Source: Symbiodinium natans (lineage: Eukaryota > Sar > Dinophyceae > Suessiales > Symbiodiniaceae). From it: a stretch of 64,000 nucleotides of DNA. Each line of letters begins with the position of its first letter. The first letter of the stretch is position 1. The notes under the pieces were generated by a model, which searched no databases, had not been told where the DNA came from, and saw only the letters and a program-made list of their open reading frames with translations. This document shows, piece after piece, positions 54,447-63,400 of the stretch. Position numbers and translations under genes: made by a program. The stretch lies in the NCBI GenBank assembly GCA_905221605.1, contig CAJNDS010002324.1:527501-591500 (forward strand), given 5' to 3'.

Positions 54447-57400
54447 AACATAAATAACATGGAGATTATGCTTCCTTATAAGGGCAATGTAGGGATTTTA
54501 ATCTTCTACTGTTTTTTGTTTGTTTTGCCGGGGGGAGGGGGGGGGGGGGGGGGACCCTACAAAATAGGAGGTTGCAACACCCTAACTATAGTGTCTCAAC
54601 GCATAACCTCCCAGCCACATCCCAAAACGCAAAACCCCTGGCCCTAACCCTTAAACCTTACGAAGCTGTTCTTCAGTTGAGAGGACTGGCCACGTAGTGT
54701 AGAAAGAGCGAGCGTGAGAGGCGTCCGGAGAGCTCTCAAGTTCGGATGCACGCAAGGAAGCTTTGTGAGGTAAGAGAGAAAAGGAAATTGGGAATTGGGG
54801 ACCCTGTAACAATCCCTCAGAGGATCAAACTCAGGGATATAAGGTACCCAATTCCCTTGAACCCATACCAAACAACTCGTAAGGTAAGTTGTCTTAACCT
54901 TCTGACACAAAAAGAGTTTGTGCTGTGGGGGCGTGCTGTCCAAAACCCGCCTGAACACAGCTTCGACCTCGGTCTCGCCACAGAGGTCCAAAAAGTCTTC
55001 CTGGGCATTGGCGAAGTTCTTAGAACACATTGACGTGGACCGTTTTTCTCAGACCCTGTATCCTCCATATAAAAAGTGATTACAAACAACAAGGGCACCC
55101 ATAGTTCTATAGTAAGGACTATCCCAAAAAGTTAGGGAATGACAGGGACGCCCATATTGCCCAACGTCCTGACCGAACGACGCCAAGACCTTTACTCAGC
55201 TGAGGTCAAAGTGCCTCGCCAGCTATGCTGACTTATCCTACACCCCAAATCCTTAACCCCATAAACCTTAAACCTGGTGAGGGTGGGGGCGTGCGAGGGG
55301 CCCTTCCCGATTCGTTCGGGTTTACGGTTCAGTCCAGGGATTTTTCTTGTTCCTAGAGTTTTGTGGTCTAGGGGCTCTTAGAGGGAATTGGGAACTAGGT
55401 ACGTCATACAAACCCCAAACCCTAAACCCTTTAAAGGGTGATATACAGAGACCCCAGCAAAAAACAAACTCCAAAATCTCCAGCCCAAAGGACTGAGCCC
55501 CAACCCCTCACAAGTGTCCACCAATAAAGGGCCTCGCAAGTACCCTACACCTACACCCCATTAGCGTTTAGGGTTTAGGGTGTAGGGTTTACGGTTTAGG
55601 GTTCCCCTGAACCCTAAAACCTAAACCCGGAACCCTTCTAAGGCAGCATCCGCGTTCAGGGTCAGCTGGTAGTGGCGCACGGACGGATCGAACCTCAACA
55701 GCGGCTGGACTTGGGACATTCGCGCTTTCAGCTATGATGCAAAGGTTGAGGATATACGAGGATCCTAATGGGAACCCCAAACAGAGGAATATAAGGACCC
55801 TGGAAGGAATATTCCGATTCTATTCCTATCATATTATTGGGGAGTATTATAGGGTTCCCTGTTTGGGTGTTCCCATTAAAGTCCCTTTAGGATATGTATT
55901 CGGGAATCTGCACTCCAGGTCCTAGACCCTAATCTTACCGGTTCTTTGCATACGGAAGGAGGGAAATAGGTCACGCACACGTAGTTTGCCGTGTTGGTTT
56001 GGGTGTCCTAAATGTGCTCAAGACCTAGGTGTTGGCAGGATTTCAGGCGCGAACAGGGGTACTGCAAGACAGTGGAAACTACTTGTCTTTCACACAATCC
56101 CGTGCGTTTTACAGCACGTCAAGGCCCTGATAGCTCAGAGCGCAGTTCGGAACACAAGCCCCGTTTCACTGCGCGCTGCGCCACAAGGCCGAAAGCTTTC
56201 GCAGAAAGACAAGTTTGCCAATGGCACCCATGTTCTTGCGCCAAGCCCACACAAGGCAATGCGCTATACATTCGGCGTGGGCCACAGGTTCCACAAGACA
56301 CGACAATGCCTCAGCAAGGCTTCCCAAGGAATCCGTGCAGCTGGCCGGTCCCGCCACGCGCACCCAAAGCCCTACTTGGAGGTTCATGGTACTTACTATA
56401 AATGTACTTAGAACCCACTTACAAGCACCTGAAGTGCCCTAAGATGGTTATAAGTACAGTTATGAGTACAGTTTAAATTGGCCAACAAGTACCATGAACC
56501 TCCAAGTATGGCAGCTGCCTCATCCACAACGGGCATGCACCAGACGTCGTGGTGGTCACAAAGTCAGTAAGAAAAGCCATGGCGACGGATATTGCGGCGC
56601 GGTTGCCTCTTCAGAACATCCCAAAACACTGATATGGCCAACATTCTTGCCTCTTTGTTCAGCATACTGCCCCTAAGCCCCTGCACTGCTTCGGGTTGTC
56701 GGTTTTGCACTGCTCCGGGTTTTCTGTGCGCGCGTCACCAACTAGGTGTCTGATGCCCCCCGTATACTACCCTCTAAGGCAGGCTACCCAGCCACGAACC
56801 GTTGAGAAAGCCCTACTGTAAAGGCAACATCTTGGCTTCTTAATCTGATAAGCCTTAGCAAAAATGATGCTATGTAGAAGGGCCTGCCATGAGAACTACG
56901 AAACCTGCAAACAAACACACACACACACACCCGCACACACACCCACACACACACACACACACGCACACGCACACGCACACACGCACACACAAGCGAAAGA
57001 GTTCTACATAGAAATATGAAATATGGTATGTAAAATCGCAGGCCCCATGGCAGGCCCTTCTGAGAGACGAAACCCTGCTGTAACCCCTAATCCTAAACTC
57101 CTGAACACACAAAAATAGCCCTAAACTCCTACAAAACCCTCCTGTGTACCCTAACCCGAAACTCCTAAACCAAACCCTACTGTAAACTCTGACACTCCTG
57201 AACTAAACCTTACCGTAAACCCTATTCCTAAACTCAACCGTGCTGTAAACCCTGCCCCTAAACACCTAAACCAAACACTACTGTAAACTCCAACCCTGGG
57301 CTCCTAAACTAACCCTGATCGTAAACCCTAAACCCTAAACCCTAAACCCTAAACCCTAAACCCTAAACCCTAAACCCTAAACCCTAAACCCTAAACCCTA

Positions 57401-60400
57401 AACCCTAAACCCTAATCCTAAACTGAACCCGACTGCCAACCTTAACCTAAACTCCTAAACTAAACCGTAGAGTAAACCCTAAGCCTAAACTCCAAAACTA
57501 AACTCTGCTGTAAACCCTAGACCTGAACTCCAAAACTCAACCGTGCTGTAAACCCTAATCCTAATCTCCAAAACTAAACCCTGTTGTGAACCCTAAACGC
57601 TAAACCCTAAACCCTAAACCCTAAACCCTAAACCCATTTCAATGGGCCAGGAGGCGGCGGGAAGAGTGCAGCCTCGAGTGGAACCAGTGTGGCGCCAGCC
57701 TCCTCAGGCCAAAAGTTGCTTAAAATCGGACAGGAGACGACGGCAGTACTACGGTTTCGTGTGAAGGGCTTACAGGGTTCATAGGGTTTATGGTGTTTAT
57801 AGGGTTATTGTGTTTATCGGGTTTGCAGGGTTTATAGGGTTTAAAGGGTTGGGGTTTATAGGGTTTATGGTGGTAGGGTTTATAGGGTTTTTAGGGTGCC
57901 CAGGCCGAAAGCTGCAAAATCAGACAGGAGAAGGCACTACTACGGTTTAGGGTGAAGGGTTTATAGGCTTTGTATAGGGTTTAGGGTTTGGGATTCAGGG
58001 CTTAGGTTTTGGGGCTTAGGGTTTAGGGTTTAGGTTTTGTGGTCAAGTGACTTCGTGTTTAGGGACTCAGGGCCAGGTGAAATGGAAGCCAGCAGAAACA
58101 CCGAAACCTGCCAAAAACGGCTTGACCTCGTCACGCACGAAAAACCACATGTCACAATGACCCCTTACATCATCAACCCTAAATGAGCCCCTTATACCCC
58201 AAACTATGCATGACTTGAGAACCCTAAAACCCTGAAAGCGCGCACAAACTCGAAACCCTTTAAGCAAAAATGGAGATGCAAACACTACAAACCCAAAAGA
58301 AATCTTAAGCCCTCAGCTCTGAGCAACAAATAGACCCCAAACCGACAACACTAAACTCTAAACACTAAAAAAATCCTTGAGCCCTAAGTAAACCCCAAAA
58401 TCTGAAACCCAAAACAAACCTTGAAAAAAAGAAGCCTTGAACCCTAAGCTCTAAACCCTAAACACATTTGGAACACGATAAAAGCCTGCAAACCCTGTAA
58501 ACCCTATAACCCGACACTGAACCCAATCGGCCCAACTTGCAACCCCGTGAACCCTAAACGGACCCTTTGCACCTGAGTGCAACATCGCTCGGACACAGCC
58601 GCGAGCATGCTCGTTGGAGCATTGAACGACTCGAGGATCCCGCTCGTAATCTTTTCCACTTCCTCCTCAGGTGCCTTCAAAAGAACTGGGACGACCCATT
58701 CATCCCTTGCTCCAGACGGCTGGTCCCTTCAACTCTCCAAGAGCTGTAAGTACTCCAACAGATACAGGAACGCAACGGTCTCCTGTGCCTCGTTGTTCTT
58801 CCTGGCAATCTGCCAGCAACCAGTCCAAAAATCAGACCCCGCCTCCTGGCCCCATTTGCGACGCTAGTCGTCGTTGCCGCTGGTTTCATCATTGGGGTTT
58901 AAACTCAAAATGAGCCTTATACAACTTGACTTAAAATGAACAACCCAAAACCCTAAACCCTAAAAGAACCCTACATGAATCCTACATAAACGCTAACCCC
59001 TAAACCCTAACCCATAAACCCGAAACCCCAAGATCTGAACCCGAAACCCCACATGAACCCTACATAGACCCTCAAAGCCTAAAGCGCCGGCCTGCGTAAC
59101 GTTGACAGTGGAGACGTTGGGATCCACAGGGGTCCTCGAATGCAAGAGTGGATTGAGGATGTAGGGTTTAGGGTTTAGGGTTTAGGGTTTAGGGTTTAGG
59201 GTTTAGGGTTTAGGGCAAGCCGCGGGTCGAGAGGTTGTTTTTTTGGGGTTTTGGGCGGTTTTGGGGGGTTTGGGCCGTTTGGGGAGTTTCGGGCGGTTTT
59301 GGGAATTTTGAGGTCTTGGGGGCTTCGATGTTTAATTTATATGTTTTGTTTGCTTTTTCTCATACAAAACAATTAAAAAACAAAAACAAAGACAACAACA
59401 AACAAAACAGGGGGGGGGGGGGGGTTACCCTAAACCCATGTGTGGGTTTTTTGAGGCTTTCCGCATTTAGGTAGAGCTTTTTGAGTTCAGGGTAGGGGAT
59501 TCAGGGGTTCAGGGCTGAGGGGGACGAAGGCTGCACAGGCTTGGGGGTCAGGTGCTGTCAGGTGCTGTCATGTGTGTGGCTTGGAGACGATTTGCGAGTG
59601 GCCGTTTAGGGTTTAGGGTTTAGGGTTTAGGGTTGAGGGTTGAGGGTTGAGGGTTGAGGGTTGTAGCCAGCTTAAATCCTGGAGATTCAGGAGTGTGGTC
59701 TTGTGGCTAAGGGCGCTTGGCCTGGCTCAACCGTGTTGGGTGGGGATCTTCGATTCGTGGCAGGTTTAGGGTTTAGGGTTTAGGGTTTAGGGTTTAGGGT
59801 TTAGGGTTTAGGGTTTAGGGTTTAGGTTCTCTGATTCAGCAATGGTGTCTGACCACCCCTTTTAACCTAAACCAGAAGCCCGAATTAAACCCCAAACACC
59901 AAGCCCCATAAACCGCTAAACGCCCTGCTCGCAAAGGAACAAGCGCCAACAGCCAGACTCCCCAACAAGTTTCGGCACTACAATCGGGGGAGTCTAAGAA
60001 GGTGCAGATGCAAGAATCAAGGAACAAAAGGAGGGACTCATAAGGGACCTATAGGGACTTTATATATATATATATACACACACACATATATATATATATA
60101 TGGGTTATATGTACATATATATATATATTCTGGGTTATATACGGGATTTTGCTCCAAAGGCTCATAAAGAGGAGCAAGCGATTTCCAAAACTAAAGCTGC
60201 TGGTTTAGGGCTCAGAGGGCTTCTAGGGCTCAAAGTGCTGTACACCGGTTCAGAGGGCTTTATAGGGTTTACAGAGTTCATGTCGCCCCAAGGGCTCAGG
60301 GCCTAAACCCTAAACCCTAAACCCTAAACCCTAAACCCTAAACCCTAAACCCTAAAACCTAAACCCTAAACCCTAAACCCTAAACCCTAAACCCTAAACC

Positions 60401-63400
60401 CTAAACCCTAAACCCTAAACCCTAAACCCTAAACCCTAACCCTGCTTAGGGTTTAGACGCAGCCAAAGGCGCGTATTCTCGGTAGTATTCTCTGTGGCGT
60501 TGTCCGTTGCGTTGTCAATCGCGATCTCTGCCGCAGGAGTGCAGACCGCCTGATTGCTTAGGGTTTAGGGTTTAGGGTTTAGGGTTTGGGGTTTGGGGTT
60601 TAGGCTTTAGGGTTTAGGGTTTAGGGTTTTAGGGTTTAGGATTTAGAATGGGGTTTAGGATTTAGGGTTTTGGGGGCTTAGGGTTCAAGGTGCAAGGTTC
60701 AAGGGCTGCTGATTTCCCTAAATCCTTAATGTGGGAAGCACGGGTCGAGTGTAGTCTGAAACAGAACTCAGAAACCCTACCAGGGACTCGCTTTACCTGA
60801 AGTTTTCTGGGCTATACCTACTGATAAAGGGTAGCTACTACTAAACCGTGGGTAAAGAGGGTCCCAGGGAAGCCCTGTAAACCCTGAACCTCTAACGCTC
60901 CGTCTTCACGCTTGGCAGCGCTTGATGTTGCTTGTGTTAGCACGGACAATGAGCCCGCGTCGTTGTCTACAGTGATGTTATAGCGTTCCGTGCCTCCAGA
61001 TGTAGTGACGTTGTTTTTAGAAGAACGTCCTAGACGGGCGCTCGTTGGGTGAATTTCATCGGCTAGTAAGTCTGATTGTACGGCTTCAAATCAATTACTA
61101 GTTTTCTTGTGTGCTTGTGTCCTGAGCATGCAAGATGTTCACTTTGCCGCTTGCCTGCGCCGTGCCAGCACATGACATCCGAGACAAAGCAGTTGAGGGT
61201 GGCTGTTCTAGGAAGTGTGGGAGTTTGCAGACGAGAACTTCGTCGAGCGCTTTGCGGTGGGCACGCGGTGGCTAAGTTTTCGGCAGCCACTGCTGGCCTT
61301 GTGCTGCAGGGCATTGAAGGAACCAGCAGAAATGGGTGCTACATATAATGATTTATCATGTGCTGTCGCTATTTTTCCCCCAGTATATGGACTTTGCCTC
61401 ACACGACCCCTGCTGTGGGCTACTAGAGCTGCCGGCCTCTTACGCACAGCCTCCCGGATGTTTGGGGACTATCTTCTCAGCAGAGCATAAGCATCGGGCG
61501 CAGAAGGGGAAAGGGCGTGCAGGCAACGCCAGGACCATAGCGCGCAAAAAGCGTCCTCGGCTTTCAGTGCAACACTGCGCGAAACAGCGGCTGGTGCGCT
61601 CCGAGGGCGGAAGCCTAGACCCCAAACTCATACCAACGACGCCACCTCCCGAACCCCACCGAAGACGCAAGGAACCCAAAAGTTGACCAAATCCTGATAA
61701 TCATGAATTGTAAGTGGCTCGCTTCGCCTGATGTACCTGCGGCTTTAGTAGATATTGCCTACCAAATGGTGGTCTAAGGGTCATAACCCACAAAAAACGC
61801 AAGGTACGCTGACTTGCCTAAACCCTAAACCCTAAACCCCAAACCCCAAACCCTAAACCCTAAACCCTCCCAGGCAAACTTGAATGCCTGGATGGTGAGA
61901 ACAATTTCGGAGAGCCGGTCGTTGGTGTCCCGCTCTGTAGACAAGGCTGCCTCTGAGACCTGTGAGGCCACAAGGGGCTGGGGAGTTTAGGGTTTAGGGC
62001 TAGGGTTTAGTGTTTAGGGCCAGGGTTTAGGGGTTTAGGCCTCAGAGATCTGTGTGTTTGTGGGGGGTTGTTTGGGGGTCTGAGGCCAAAAGGGGCTGGG
62101 CAGTTTAGGGTTTAGGGCTAGGGTTTCAGGGATCAGGGGCCAGGGATTCAGGTTTAGGCTCCTAAACCCTAAACCCTAAACCCTAAACCCTAAACTAGGG
62201 TTCTTCGGGCTTGGGGTGTACCTGCAATGCCCGACCATTCGTGTTCATGGAGTGCTCTCAGATGCGAAGAACAAGGATTGTTATCAACTTGGTCGCCCGC
62301 AACCACCCTGGAAAATAAGGGTGCCCTTTTTGGGGCTGCTTACGCTTTACAGGGAAGCCCAGAACCACCAAAAGAGGGGTAAAGGGTACCAGAGGGGGAT
62401 GAGGCTTCAAAGGGGTGGGGTATGAGGCTTCAGGTTTAGGAAAAGGTCATGAATTCTTCAGGGCTTACGGTTTAGGGTTTAGGGCATACTGCAACAAGTA
62501 GAAATTGTATCGTGATCAGCGAAGCTGCCGTGGCCGTAACGACGGGATCGGTGATGGCGACTCCTGGACCAATGCGCCGCCCTAAACCCTAAACCCTATA
62601 AACCCTAAACACTAAACCCTAAACCCTAAACCTTAACCCCCAATACAACTTAAGGACAAGACCTTCGGCTGCAAAAGCGTTCTTCTTCTTCTTCTTCTTC
62701 CTGTCTACGGTGTTTCCCTGATTCAGGGGGCACTCGGCTCCAGAATTCGAGATGTAAGATTCCTTGCCTTCCTGGGGTCTTGAGTTAAGGCTCTGGATTC
62801 AGGGGTTTGCCCTAAACCCTAAGCCCCAAACCCTATAAACCCTTAACCCTGAACCGCGAAGAGTCGAGAGTAACGTGTGGCTAAGGACTCTCAAAGGCCT
62901 TTTTGGCTCGAGCTTGGGGCTTCTCCAGGGTGCGACAGAGAAGCTGACACACTCGGATGCTCAGGCACCTCTGAGTACAAGTTCTCACTACATAACTGTA
63001 CCATGTGCGTATATATACATATATATTATGTATACATGTTCAATATAACACCCAAAACCCTAGATCCCAAAAGCCCCACATCCGAAGAACCCCCCCCCCC
63101 CCCCAGGCCTGTGCAAACAGCCGTGTACTGCGTGAACGGCGTAAGGCCAGTGATCCGGACCTCGAGCATGTAACGACGTCTGTGTCATTAACATTCTACA
63201 TGACCTTACAATACAGTAAACTCCACAAGGTTGGGGGAACATCCTCAGCCGCATATCCCAAATGGTATACTAAAGGGAATCCCAGCTCTAATCATCCTGA
63301 AACCATGTTCCAACTTTCTGGAGTTTGCTGTATGCCAACCCAAACCCTAAACCCCAAACCCCAAACCCTAAACCCCCAACCCAAAACACCCTGAACCTCT

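Noticed and set aside
54644-55098. Continuous minus-strand gene of about 128 codons
   Set aside because: Only 54675-54732 and 54947-55019 have coding character; the sequence between has intron features and a GTTTTG donor after the upper exon.
56128-56160. tRNA-like TAGCTCAG motif
   Set aside because: No B box and no stem pairing downstream; lies in the GC-rich open block.
59695-59762. Possible tRNA (TGGCTAAGGGCG looks like an A box)
   Set aside because: No matching B box and no acceptor stem or cloverleaf could be drawn.
181-60440. CRISPR array, because of short regular repeats with spacers
   Set aside because: Repeats are 7-bp telomeric units without uniform spacers, in a eukaryotic intron context, and no cas genes are present.
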